Virus record (IMG/VR): IMGVR_UViG_3300043434_000150
Span: 1-33,559 of that record
Source of the DNA: a virus
Direction: 5' to 3' (one strand)
Length of the DNA: 33,559 nt
A program made the translations under genes and the position numbers. Each line of letters opens with the position of its first letter. Position 1 is the stretch's first letter. The notes beneath the pieces were generated by a model. The model was given only the letters and a program-made list of their open reading frames with translations, searched no databases and was not told the DNA's origin. Positions 1 through 6,284 of the stretch are shown piece after piece.

Positions 1-2
1 AC

Positions 3-335
3 ATACCTAAACGTAAGAAACGGAAACCAAATGCTAAACAACGTGCTCTTCAAGCTTCTTGGGAAGATATTCTCAAAAAATACGACGTTAAACCTGCAGT
101 TCGGAAATCTGCCGGAGTGGCTGCAAATTACACTCCTCCTGTTGTATTTCGCAGGGAATGCAGTCTTGATAATGCTCCTAGTTTGGATACTGGGGTGGGT
201 ATTGCACCAAAGCGTGAACGCAATCAGTACACTGGTGATGCAATGATTGGTATCGGTCAGCTGCATAAATCTAACTCAGTTCCAGTATTCCGTAAAGAAG
301 ACGCTGAGGACCAAGCTAAGATGCGGAGAGGATAA
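3..335 (+). CDS. Conserved phage protein, 5' end outside window
   Basis: The reading frame is open from the first bases of the window to the stop at 333-335, so the N terminus is missing. The visible 110 residues begin with a very basic run (PKRKKRKPNAKQR), followed by a region ending in GDAMIGIGQLHKSNSVPVF and EDAEDQAKMRRG. This C-terminal pattern (a GIGQLHKSN-type motif, then an AKMRR end) recurs in small uncharacterised proteins of many tailed phages, from memory. An ATG at 117 lies inside this frame and is probably not the true start, since the family-like residues extend upstream. The stop overlaps the next start as TAATG. Function is unknown. Confidence 0.7.
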   Translation: MPKRKKRKPNAKQRALQASWEDILKKYDVKPAVRKSAGVAANYTPPVVFRRECSLDNAPSLDTGVGIAPKRERNQYTGDAMIGIGQLHKSNSVPVFRKEDAEDQAKMRRG

Positions 336-493
336 TGTGGGTTCTGCTTGTCTATGTAGTTACTCAAGGTCCTATAGTAGAACCTCAAGTACACATGCAA
401 GAGTTTGAATCGCAGAAGACTTGTCAAGCAGCGGGCGCCCGTATGTGGGAACTATCTGGTAGAACTTTAAAGTGGAGCTGCATGAAAAAATGA
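335..493 (+). CDS. Small protein with N-terminal hydrophobic segment and Cys pair
   Basis: A 52-residue protein starting at the ATG inside the TAATG junction with the upstream gene and ending in an ATGA junction with the downstream gene, so it is tightly coupled on both sides. The N terminus (MWVLLVYVVTQG) is short and hydrophobic. Two cysteines follow, in KTCQAAGA and near the end in WSCMKK. This layout, a short hydrophobic start, a TCxAAG-type motif and a terminal Cys, is common among tiny phage proteins of unknown function that may enter the envelope. The role is not known. Confidence 0.6.
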   Translation: MWVLLVYVVTQGPIVEPQVHMQEFESQKTCQAAGARMWELSGRTLKWSCMKK

Positions 494-1197
494 TTTTTGC
501 GTTTGACGTTGACGGAACCATTACACCAAGTCGTGAAGAGATAGATCCAGAGTTTAAGCAATGGTTCATGGACTTCGTTAAAAGCAACAGAGTTATTCTT
601 GTGACAGGAAGCGATAAATCCAAAACAGTAGAACAGATAGGAGAAGACCTGTTTAATTCTGTAGAATACAGTTTCAATTGTGCAGGAAATGAAGTATACC
701 GTAAAGGTGAATTGTACTACAGAAACGAATGGAAGCCATCAGAAGATCTTTTAATCTTTCTGAGATCTAAGCTACAGACTTCTTTGTATCCTGAAAGATG
801 TGGTAACCATATTGAAGTTAGAACTGGTCTTGTAAACTTTAGTTCAATTGGTAGAAAAGCTAGTTCAAACCAGAGAGCTGCATACTACGAATGGGATAAA
901 GTAAACAAGGAAAGAGTTTCTCTGTCAAACGAAATCAAACAGAAGTTTCCTAAATTGGACGCTCAAGTTGGTGGAGAGATAAGTATAGACATCTTTGAGA
1001 TTGGTAAAGATAAGTCTCAAGTCTTGAATTACTTTGATGAAGACATTATATTCTTTGGTGATAGACTAGATGTGGGTGGTAATGATTACACATTAGGAGC
1101 AGCGATAGTAGAACAGAATCGTGGCTCATGTGTACTGGTAAAAAATTGGAAAGAAACCTGGGAAAAATTAAATGAAGATATACATAGGCAAGTATAA
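490..1197 (+). CDS. Eukaryotic-type phosphomannomutase homologue (HAD superfamily)
   Basis: A 235-residue HAD protein that aligns by eye with eukaryotic PMM1/PMM2, enzymes that interconvert mannose-6-phosphate and mannose-1-phosphate. Visible motifs are the catalytic DVDGT (D6 nucleophile, D8 acid/base), VTGSD (38-42), the sugar-binding R111 (EVRTG), R122 (IGRK) and R129 (NQRAAYYE), GGEISIDIF (161-169, with S165 and D167) and FFGDRLDVGGND (188-199). The three arginines are spaced 11 and 7 residues apart, as in human R123, R134 and R141. The start is the ATG in the ATGA junction at 490; an in-frame ATG at 472 would add six residues but lies inside the preceding gene. It may feed GDP-mannose synthesis for glycosylation. 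A related sugar-phosphatase activity cannot be excluded. Confidence 0.85.
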   Translation: MIFAFDVDGTITPSREEIDPEFKQWFMDFVKSNRVILVTGSDKSKTVEQIGEDLFNSVEYSFNCAGNEVYRKGELYYRNEWKPSEDLLIFLRSKLQTSLYPERCGNHIEVRTGLVNFSSIGRKASSNQRAAYYEWDKVNKERVSLSNEIKQKFPKLDAQVGGEISIDIFEIGKDKSQVLNYFDEDIIFFGDRLDVGGNDYTLGAAIVEQNRGSCVLVKNWKETWEKLNEDIHRQV

Positions 1198-1780
1198 AGA
1201 CAACTGGATTAGTCCATATACAGTCAAAGAGAAGTTCTTTTTCTGGAAAAAGGATTATGACGCATTTGAGAACAAGCCACCAGTTTTGTTGACTAAAGCA
1301 TGTGAAGGTTGGTTGAAGATCGCTAACTTTTTCAATCGCAAGATTGACTACGTAAAGATCGATTACTGGGACACATGGAGCATGGACTCTTCCTTGAGTC
1401 ACATCATCCTTCCTATGTTGAAGCAATTGAAAGCTACTAAACATGGTGCTCCTTTCGTAGACGATGAAGACGTTCCGCCTAAGCTTCGTAGTACAACTAA
1501 GACAGCACAAAAGGTAAAGAAGAATGACTGGGACACTGATGGTAACCACTTTAAACGTTGGGACTACGTTCTCGATGAAATGATCTGGGCTTTTGAGCAA
1601 CTAGTTGACGACGATCACGATAGTAAATTCTTCGATCACTCTAAAGTTGATGAGTCAGGAGACATAAGTAAACAAGCGTCACAAGTCAAATTTGACAAGA
1701 AGGGTTACATGGCGCATCAGGAACGAATCAGTAATGGTACTCGTTTGTTTGGTAAGTACTACAGGTGTCTATGGGATTAA
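1172..1780 (+). CDS. Conserved phage hypothetical protein
   Basis: A 202-residue protein overlapping the phosphomannomutase gene by 26 bases. It contains blocks I recognise from uncharacterised proteins of T4-like and podovirus genomes: DYWDTWSMD, the long block ILPMLKQLKATKHGAPFVDD, WDTDGNHFKRWDYVLDEMIW and RISNGTRLFGKYYRCLWD at the C terminus. It is rich in Trp, Asp and Lys, with no signal peptide or membrane segment. I know of no assigned function. The next gene starts two bases after its stop. Confidence 0.8.
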   Translation: MKIYIGKYKDNWISPYTVKEKFFFWKKDYDAFENKPPVLLTKACEGWLKIANFFNRKIDYVKIDYWDTWSMDSSLSHIILPMLKQLKATKHGAPFVDDEDVPPKLRSTTKTAQKVKKNDWDTDGNHFKRWDYVLDEMIWAFEQLVDDDHDSKFFDHSKVDESGDISKQASQVKFDKKGYMAHQERISNGTRLFGKYYRCLWD

Positions 1781-1781
1781 T

Positions 1782-2207
1782 ATGAAACTATTTTTAGACT
1801 GCGAATTCACTAACTTTCAGGGACACCTGATCTCTATGGCTCTAGTATCAGAGAACGGAGACGAGTTCTATGAAGTGGTAAACTTTAGCTACATAGATTG
1901 TCACCCATGGGTAATGGAAAATGTGGTACCTATCTTGAACAAGGATAAGATCCCATATGAAGAGTTCCAAGTCAAGTTAGCTAAGTTCCTTCGTAGGTTC
2001 GATGAGATCGAAGTTATTGCGGATTGGCCAGAAGACTTCTACCACTTCACGATGGCTCTTCTAACTGGACCTGGACAAATGATGGAAATTCCTAAGATGT
2101 CTATGCACTTGGAACGCCGATTGGATTACATATCCAGTTTACCGCATAACGCTTTAAATGACGCACAAGCTATCAAAGCTGGATACTTGAAAAAGTACAC
2201 AGTCTAG
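1782..2207 (+). CDS. DEDDh-type 3'-5' exonuclease-like protein
   Basis: A 141-residue protein with the layout of a minimal DnaQ/RNase T fold. The first acidic motif is LFLDCEF (D6, E8), the second acidic region is around IADWPEDF, and the third motif is PHNALNDAQA (H122, D127), the HxxxxD of DEDDh enzymes. It resembles the single-domain 3'-5' exoribonuclease-like proteins found in phages. The ATG at 1782 is chosen because the exonuclease fold starts there; a longer in-frame start at 1692 lies wholly inside the upstream gene. The substrate (RNA or DNA) cannot be told from the sequence. A second DEDDh protein is encoded at 5685. Confidence 0.75.
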   Translation: MKLFLDCEFTNFQGHLISMALVSENGDEFYEVVNFSYIDCHPWVMENVVPILNKDKIPYEEFQVKLAKFLRRFDEIEVIADWPEDFYHFTMALLTGPGQMMEIPKMSMHLERRLDYISSLPHNALNDAQAIKAGYLKKYTV

Positions 2208-2280
2208 ATTGTTACAGGAATATTAAGTTTTGGTTAAAACAGTGTTACTGCCTTTAAATAATTATAGAGGAGAAAACACG

Positions 2281-2349
2281 ATGCTACTAGAACTAGAATT
2301 AATACAACTAACAGGATTAATCTTTTTGCTATGGACGTTACTGACTTAG
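2281..2349 (+). CDS. Possible 22-residue hydrophobic membrane peptide
   Basis: A very short frame, MLLELELIQLTGLIFLLWTLLT, preceded at 2266-2272 by a strong AGAGGAG Shine-Dalgarno sequence eight bases before the ATG. The product would be almost entirely one membrane-spanning segment. It overlaps the start of the next frame (2331). The strong ribosome site is the main support. It could instead be a leader peptide whose translation couples to the next gene. Confidence 0.4.
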   Translation: MLLELELIQLTGLIFLLWTLLT

Positions 2350-2501
2350 AAAAATTTGCAGACGGGCTTATCGAATTCTATGGTAAGAACCTTGCAAACC
2401 CAGTCCAGGAACCCAAGCGTTTCTCCTGGCAAGTACGATCTTATAAATATATTATGGGCCAAAAGCCTTCAACTAACCCAAAAGGTAAGGAAAATGAGTG
2501 A
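2331..2501 (+). CDS. Small hypothetical protein
   Basis: A 56-residue frame starting MDVTDLEKFADGL and ending in NPKGKENE, overlapping both the 22-residue hydrophobic frame upstream and the next gene downstream. A block FSWQVRSYKYIMGQ lies mid-protein. There is no recognisable family. The overlap pattern and coding-like composition support it. There is no strong Shine-Dalgarno sequence of its own, so translation probably depends on coupling. Confidence 0.5.
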   Translation: MDVTDLEKFADGLIEFYGKNLANPVQEPKRFSWQVRSYKYIMGQKPSTNPKGKENE

Positions 2502-2646
2502 AAAAGACACACAAGAAAACCTACAGACTTCTGTAGTTCAAGAAAAACATAACTATTCAGACAAGCCGGGCTATGCTCCGTGTGATACCGATGATAAAGA
2601 GTGTCACATGAGATGGATCCAGGCCTTTTCTGACTGCGACCAATAA
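2494..2646 (+). CDS. Small hypothetical protein with two cysteines
   Basis: A 50-residue acidic protein starting MSEKDTQENL, with cysteines in PGYAPCDTDDKECHMRW and in the C-terminal FSDCDQ. The ATG at 2494 follows an AAGGTAAGG ribosome site and overlaps the upstream frame by eight bases. A longer in-frame start at 2356 would run through the upstream gene and is not preferred. A TATAAATA motif at 2442-2449 lies about 45 bases upstream, inside the previous gene. Function is unknown. Confidence 0.6.
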   Translation: MSEKDTQENLQTSVVQEKHNYSDKPGYAPCDTDDKECHMRWIQAFSDCDQ

Positions 2647-2670
2647 GAAACTACATCAAAAATAAGAAAA

Positions 2671-2725
2671 CACCTCTGGGGTGCACCAGACACCTCAAAA
2701 AAGTCATATTTTTGTGAAAAATATG
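2671..2725. other. Two predicted hairpins in the gap before a promoter
   Basis: This gap holds a perfect 9-bp inverted repeat, CATATTTTT / AAAAATATG, with a 3-base loop (2705-2725). Before it lies a weaker hairpin TCTGG / CCAGA (2675-2690) flanked by direct copies of CACCTC. The AT-only stem sits 10 bases upstream of the promoter at 2736. It could be a weak terminator for the upstream genes or a protein-binding palindrome. The symmetry is seen; the role is inferred. Confidence 0.45.
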
Positions 2726-2735
2726 CATAAAACTG

Positions 2736-2764
2736 TGTACTTTAATTAGACTTTTTGATATAAT
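2736..2764 (+). promoter_or_regulatory. Phage promoter of the TGTACATTAATTA class
   Basis: The -35-like TGTACT, then TTAATTAG, a 17-bp spacer and a perfect TATAAT with an extended -10 TGA. It precedes the gene at 2800 with a predicted leader of about 29 bases and a normal Shine-Dalgarno sequence. The same box recurs eight more times in the window. Confidence 0.8.
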
Positions 2765-2799
2765 ATACCTATAGATTGATAAATGAGTAGGAGAAAATT

Positions 2800-3042
2800 A
2801 TGGAAAAAGTACTAATCACAATGGTAACAGGCCAAAAAATGCTATTCCCAGCACAATATGCTAAAAAAGTAATTCGTAAGAATGAACTAGTTGATAAAGC
2901 ATACCAATTACAGAAAATTTTAAAAGTTGGTCTATGTTCTTTCGAATTAACTAAAGATTTCGAAAATGAATTAAATAAAACTATGCGTCAGATTCGCAGT
3001 TTAAATCGTCAAATCCCTCCATGTGGTGAGGTGGTACGATAA
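2800..3042 (+). CDS. Small hypothetical protein, mostly helical
   Basis: An 80-residue Lys-rich protein beginning MEKVLITMVTGQKMLFPA. The second half (FELTKDFENELNKTMRQIRSL and on) looks helical and possibly coiled coil. It is the first gene after the promoter at 2736-2764 and has an AGGAG ribosome site. Its stop overlaps the next start in a TAATG junction. I do not recognise a family. Position suggests early or middle expression. Confidence 0.65.
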   Translation: MEKVLITMVTGQKMLFPAQYAKKVIRKNELVDKAYQLQKILKVGLCSFELTKDFENELNKTMRQIRSLNRQIPPCGEVVR

Positions 3043-3290
3043 TGAGAAAATCTACTTCATACGTTACGACGCTGGACGTAAACTCAGTGTCAGACATGCA
3101 AACCTTGGAAACTATCAAGGCTACAGTCCGAGCAGTAAATTCTTACAGTAAAAACAAGAAGCGTGTAGTACTACGTGGTCGTAAACCGATCAATAAAATC
3201 TACTACTCATACGACTGGGCTGGTAACATAGTTGGTGGTATTCGCAATGCTTCTAAATTGGATGTATATATCTATGACAGACGTCAATAA
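3042..3290 (+). CDS. Small hypothetical protein
   Basis: An 82-residue basic protein that starts in a TAATG overlap with the previous gene and overlaps the start of the ligase gene by 17 bases. It has a helical-looking middle (LETIKATVRAVNSYSKNKKR) and a C-terminal segment IYYSYDWAGNIVGG that could form beta strands. No family is recognised. Its place between the promoter and the ligase suggests co-expression with replication functions. Confidence 0.6.
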   Translation: MRKSTSYVTTLDVNSVSDMQTLETIKATVRAVNSYSKNKKRVVLRGRKPINKIYYSYDWAGNIVGGIRNASKLDVYIYDRRQ

Positions 3291-4572
3291 AATCTTTGAA
3301 GACCTAGCAGCTAACAACTCTAGGCTTTTCAAAATAGATTATCTCAAGCAGCATAAAGATAACGGGATATTACGTAATGTAGTATCCCTTGCGCTCGATC
3401 CGTTCACCCAGTTCTACATTCGAAAGATCCCTAAGTATGAAACTATTCCAGGATCAGAAGTAGACCTAAACGAAGCGATTCAAAGATTGTATATGCTGTC
3501 TAGCCGTACCTATACTGGTAACAAGGCAATCGAGTTCCTTCGCGACTTACTTTCAAACGTATCTGCAAGTGACGCAAAAGTAATTGAACGCATTATTGCT
3601 AAAGACTTAAAGTGTGGAGTGTCTGTAGCCACAGCTAATGAAATATGGCCAGGATTGGTTGATGAGTATCCATGCATGCTCTGTTCAGGATACGAAGAGA
3701 AGCTTGTAGATAAGATCCCATTCCCTGCATACGTACAACTTAAGCTTGACGGCATGCGATTCAATGCTATCGTCCGCAGCGGTGAAGTAGAATTCAGGTC
3801 TCGTAATGGTAAAGAGATCGAGCTTCTTGGCTTCCTTGAAGACGAATTCAGAACCATGGCTGGAGATCTTGACATGGTATTTGATGGCGAGTTAACGGTA
3901 CAAGAAAATGGAGTTACTCTTAATCGTCAGACTGGTAATGGTATCCTAAACAAAGCTTCAAAGGGAACAATATCTAAAGAGGAAGCGTCTAAGGTTCATG
4001 CTACAGTATGGGATGCAATTCCATATCTTTATTTTAAAGATGGTTATTATAACCGTAAATATGAACAACGCTTTAGACACGTTAGAGCATGCGTGAATTC
4101 TCTAGGAAGCGATAAGGTTTCTTATGCTCCTTACGATGAAGTTCATAATACAGATCAAGTGAATGAATTATTCCAGAAGTACTATGCTTCTGGTGAAGAG
4201 GGGATCATCCTTAAATCTATGGAAGCCCCATGGGAAAATAAGCGTTCTAAACATCAAATTAAGTACAAAGGAGAGTTGGAGTGCGATCTCGTAGTTACTG
4301 GAGTAGAAGAGGGTCGTGGAAAATATCAAGGAAAGATAGGTGCTCTAATAGCAGAATCATCAGACGGACTGGTGAAGGTGTCTGTAGGCTCAGGTTTAAC
4401 GGACGACTTGCGTACGTCTTTATCTCAAGAAGACGTAATTGGACGTATCATCACAGTAAAATACAACGCTCGGATCAAGAACAAGCAGGGGGATCATTCA
4501 CTGTTTCTACCAATTTTCATCGAGCTCCGATCAGACAAAGACTCAGCAAATCACTCAAAGGAAATTAAATGA
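3274..4572 (+). CDS. 30: ATP-dependent DNA ligase, T4 gp30 type
   Basis: This 432-residue enzyme seals nicks in DNA by an AMP-lysine intermediate. Motif I is VQLKLDGMRFN with the nucleophile K157, close to K159 of T4 ligase. Further motifs are RSRNGKEIE, the FDGEL block (motif III), GEEGIILKS (motif IV) and QIKYKGE (motif V), then an OB-fold C-terminal domain with VSVGSGLTDD. The N-terminal helical domain carries the DLKCGVS block typical of ligases. The length is somewhat below T4's 487 residues. The ATG at 3274 (MTDVNKIFEDL) is chosen; an upstream in-frame ATG at 3232 would add residues with no ligase similarity. It would act on Okazaki fragments together with the phage polymerase and primase. 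Confidence 0.95.
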   Translation: MTDVNKIFEDLAANNSRLFKIDYLKQHKDNGILRNVVSLALDPFTQFYIRKIPKYETIPGSEVDLNEAIQRLYMLSSRTYTGNKAIEFLRDLLSNVSASDAKVIERIIAKDLKCGVSVATANEIWPGLVDEYPCMLCSGYEEKLVDKIPFPAYVQLKLDGMRFNAIVRSGEVEFRSRNGKEIELLGFLEDEFRTMAGDLDMVFDGELTVQENGVTLNRQTGNGILNKASKGTISKEEASKVHATVWDAIPYLYFKDGYYNRKYEQRFRHVRACVNSLGSDKVSYAPYDEVHNTDQVNELFQKYYASGEEGIILKSMEAPWENKRSKHQIKYKGELECDLVVTGVEEGRGKYQGKIGALIAESSDGLVKVSVGSGLTDDLRTSLSQEDVIGRIITVKYNARIKNKQGDHSLFLPIFIELRSDKDSANHSKEIK

Positions 4573-4757
4573 TAGCAACTAAACAACGTAAACAGTTTGA
4601 TGTAAACAGTAAAGAAGACTGTAGTACATTTGCAAAGTTCTTAAAGAATGGAGCATGGGGTAAAGATGGTTGTCCATTCTCAATTGAGGACCCATGGTTG
4701 TCTATTCCTGATATGATTAAAGATAAGCTAGCTCGTAAGCATTTGGGCATTAAATAA
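4569..4757 (+). CDS. Conserved small phage protein
   Basis: A 62-residue protein starting in the ATGA overlap with the ligase stop. The motifs FAKFLKNGAWGKDGCPFSIEDP and PDMIKDKLARKHL match a family of small T4-like phage proteins whose members share the KNGAWGxDGCPF signature, recalled from memory. No function is established for that family. Tight coupling to the ligase gene suggests co-expression. There is no membrane segment or metal-binding cluster apart from two isolated cysteines. Confidence 0.75.
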   Translation: MIATKQRKQFDVNSKEDCSTFAKFLKNGAWGKDGCPFSIEDPWLSIPDMIKDKLARKHLGIK

Positions 4758-4760
4758 ATA
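4753..4760 (+). promoter_or_regulatory. Possible T4-type late promoter element
   Basis: AATAAATA differs by one base from the T4 late consensus TATAAATA and lies 27 bases before the exported-protein gene at 4788. Weak on its own; it is listed because similar elements precede several virion genes in this window. Confidence 0.25.
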
Positions 4761-4787
4761 GTTATTCATAAACAAAAAGGAGGTATT

Positions 4788-5159
4788 ATGAAATACCTCG
4801 CATTATTTTTACTCGTGTCCGCGGCTTATGCTCAAGAAGTCGTTGAGGTTAAGGAAATGTTTTTAAAGAACTCTGCTGGTGGTGAAGTAGTTCTAACCAG
4901 AGAAGAGTGTAAGTTGAAAGCTCCGGGCTATTTTACAAACAGGGCATACGCTACTGAAGGTAATGGAACTGTGCATGAAGGTTGCTGGATGGCACCTCCT
5001 ATAGATGAAGCTCCACAATCTGAAATCACAAGAATTGTCCCTGTCGTTAATACTTGGTGGGATGGAGAGATTCATATGTATCTCCAATCAGACTTCTTGC
5101 CAAGACTCCCGGAGGGAAGCAATGAAAAAGCTATTGATCGCATTCCTGGTAGCATCTAA
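4788..5159 (+). CDS. Exported protein with signal peptide
   Basis: A 123-residue protein with a clear Sec signal peptide (MKYLALFLLVSAAYA, cleavage before Gln16) and a strong AGGAGG ribosome site. The mature part has cysteines in EECKLKAPGYF and EGCWMAPPI. This pattern, a Cys in a PGY/GF context followed by GCW, is seen in short periplasmic proteins of many phages, and the next gene encodes a second one. The 3' end overlaps that gene by 38 bases in another frame. It would act in the host periplasm; the target is unknown. Confidence 0.75.
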   Translation: MKYLALFLLVSAAYAQEVVEVKEMFLKNSAGGEVVLTREECKLKAPGYFTNRAYATEGNGTVHEGCWMAPPIDEAPQSEITRIVPVVNTWWDGEIHMYLQSDFLPRLPEGSNEKAIDRIPGSI

Positions 5160-5403
5160 CGCCTACGCTGCAGAAGCCTATCTCGTACATCAATTCACTA
5201 CACACGTTCGTATAGTTCTATCAACAGAAGTTAAATGTGATTCTGGTACAGGGTTTAAAGCTTCTGCCCAGAGAATAGACAAGAAGTTTGTAACTGGCTG
5301 CTGGAACACAGATCCTACAAACAAAGACAACATTAGAATTGACTGGTCAAACGGTGACTTCTCGGTATTTGCATCGAAAGATTTTACAAAAGTTACAAAT
5401 TAA
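5122..5403 (+). CDS. Exported protein with signal peptide, likely paralogue of the previous gene
   Basis: A 93-residue protein with signal peptide MKKLLIAFLVASNAYA and a cleavage site after AYA. The mature part has the same two-cysteine plan as its neighbour: VKCDSGTGFKASA, then TGCWNTDP. The ATG at 5122 follows a GGAGGG ribosome site, and the signal peptide starts exactly there; a longer frame from 5005 would bury the signal peptide. Both products probably form one disulphide in the periplasm. The shared plan suggests duplication and divergence. A promoter follows immediately downstream. Confidence 0.75.
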   Translation: MKKLLIAFLVASNAYAAEAYLVHQFTTHVRIVLSTEVKCDSGTGFKASAQRIDKKFVTGCWNTDPTNKDNIRIDWSNGDFSVFASKDFTKVTN

Positions 5404-5406
5404 CTG

Positions 5407-5435
5407 TGTACATTAATTAGGAATTAGTGTATAAT
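5407..5435 (+). promoter_or_regulatory. Phage promoter of the TGTACATTAATTA class
   Basis: TGTACA, TTAATTAGG, a 17-bp spacer and TATAAT. The predicted start near 5442 gives a leader of about 22 bases to the ATG at 5464, which has a GAGATGGG ribosome site. Confidence 0.8.
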
Positions 5436-5463
5436 ATCATTAATGAAAAAGTGAGATGGGATT

Positions 5464-5682
5464 ATGGAAGTATTATTGGCTGCAATCACGGCTGCTCTAA
5501 TGGGTTATCAAACCACAGCGTCCGAGTTTCGCAATAATAGCTTATATACGTTTAACATAGATCCTGCTACTAGTGATATCGTTGTTATGAATACACAGAC
5601 AGGTCACCTGTATCGCTGCAATCGATCATTCGAGTGTGACGGTGGACTAGATTTAAAACCAAAATCAAAAAGTGAGAAGTAA
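5464..5682 (+). CDS. Small hypothetical protein, possibly exported
   Basis: A 72-residue protein. The first 20 residues (MEVLLAAITAALMGYQTTAS) are hydrophobic and could be a signal or membrane anchor, though there is no basic n-region. Two cysteines follow in LYRCNRSFECDGG, then a Lys-rich tail. It is the first gene after the promoter at 5407-5435 and is followed after two bases by the DexA-like gene. Function is unknown. Confidence 0.6.
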   Translation: MEVLLAAITAALMGYQTTASEFRNNSLYTFNIDPATSDIVVMNTQTGHLYRCNRSFECDGGLDLKPKSKSEK

Positions 5683-5684
5683 CT

Positions 5685-6248
5685 ATGTTTATGTTTGATA
5701 TCGAGACTCTAGGTATTGAGTCTAATTCAGTAATTCTTTCGATGGCTTGTATCTATTTTGATCCTAAGCAAACCTATACCTACAAGCAATTAGTAGACTC
5801 TGCTTTCTTTGTAAAGCTGGATGTTACTGACCAGCGTCAGCGTCTTGGTCGTACAGATACTCCATCAACTATAGATTGGTGGGAAGGTCAGTCTGAAGCA
5901 ACTAAAGTTCTATCATTCTACAGATCTAATGATGACTATGTAGCAGAAAATGCTATCGAAGCTCTTAGAACCTGGTCTCAACAGTTTCCTAATCACGATA
6001 AGTGTGCAGTATGGGCTCGTGGTAATCTAGATCAGATGGCTATTGGTTCGTTAGAGAATGCATGTAACCTTCCAACAGTATTCCATTTTGGACGCTGGAG
6101 AGACGTTAGAACTGCGGTAGACTTACTGACTGGTTCTACAAATGGATATTGTGACATCAAAGACTTTGATAAGAATCAAGTTGTAAAGCACGACCCACGT
6201 CATGACTGTGCTTATGATATTATGATGCTTCTGTATGGTGGCAAATAA
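5685..6248 (+). CDS. dexA: DexA-like 3'-5' exonuclease
   Basis: A 187-residue DEDDh exonuclease resembling T4 DexA (exonuclease A), a 3'-5' DNA exonuclease. The first motif is MFDIETLG (D5, E7), with the typical continuation NSVILSMACIYFD. Further blocks are WWEGQ and VWARGNLDQMAI (second acidic motif), and the third motif is HDPRHDCAYDI (H173, D178). T4 DexA is somewhat longer (227 residues). It lies directly upstream of the DNA polymerase gene. The family match is strong; the exact substrate is inferred. Confidence 0.85.
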   Translation: MFMFDIETLGIESNSVILSMACIYFDPKQTYTYKQLVDSAFFVKLDVTDQRQRLGRTDTPSTIDWWEGQSEATKVLSFYRSNDDYVAENAIEALRTWSQQFPNHDKCAVWARGNLDQMAIGSLENACNLPTVFHFGRWRDVRTAVDLLTGSTNGYCDIKDFDKNQVVKHDPRHDCAYDIMMLLYGGK

Positions 6249-6249
6249 A

Positions 6250-6278
6250 TTTACATTAATTGAACTTGGTGATATAAT
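6250..6278 (+). promoter_or_regulatory. Promoter fused to the polymerase start codon (leaderless)
   Basis: TTTACA, TTAATT, a 17-bp spacer and TATAAT with TGA in front (extended -10). Exactly six bases separate TATAAT from the polymerase ATG at 6285, so the predicted first transcribed base is the A of ATG. No Shine-Dalgarno sequence is present. Confidence 0.8.
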
Positions 6279-6284
6279 ATCAGT

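Noticed and set aside
2208-2280. tRNA gene or other RNA gene in the short gaps
   Set aside because: The gaps are short and hold promoters, hairpins or ribosome sites. No cloverleaf with TTC arm and acceptor pairing was seen.
2442-2449. TATAAATA late-promoter match
   Set aside because: It lies within a coding frame among small genes of unknown type and could be chance in AT-rich DNA. It is mentioned only in the entry of the gene at 2494.
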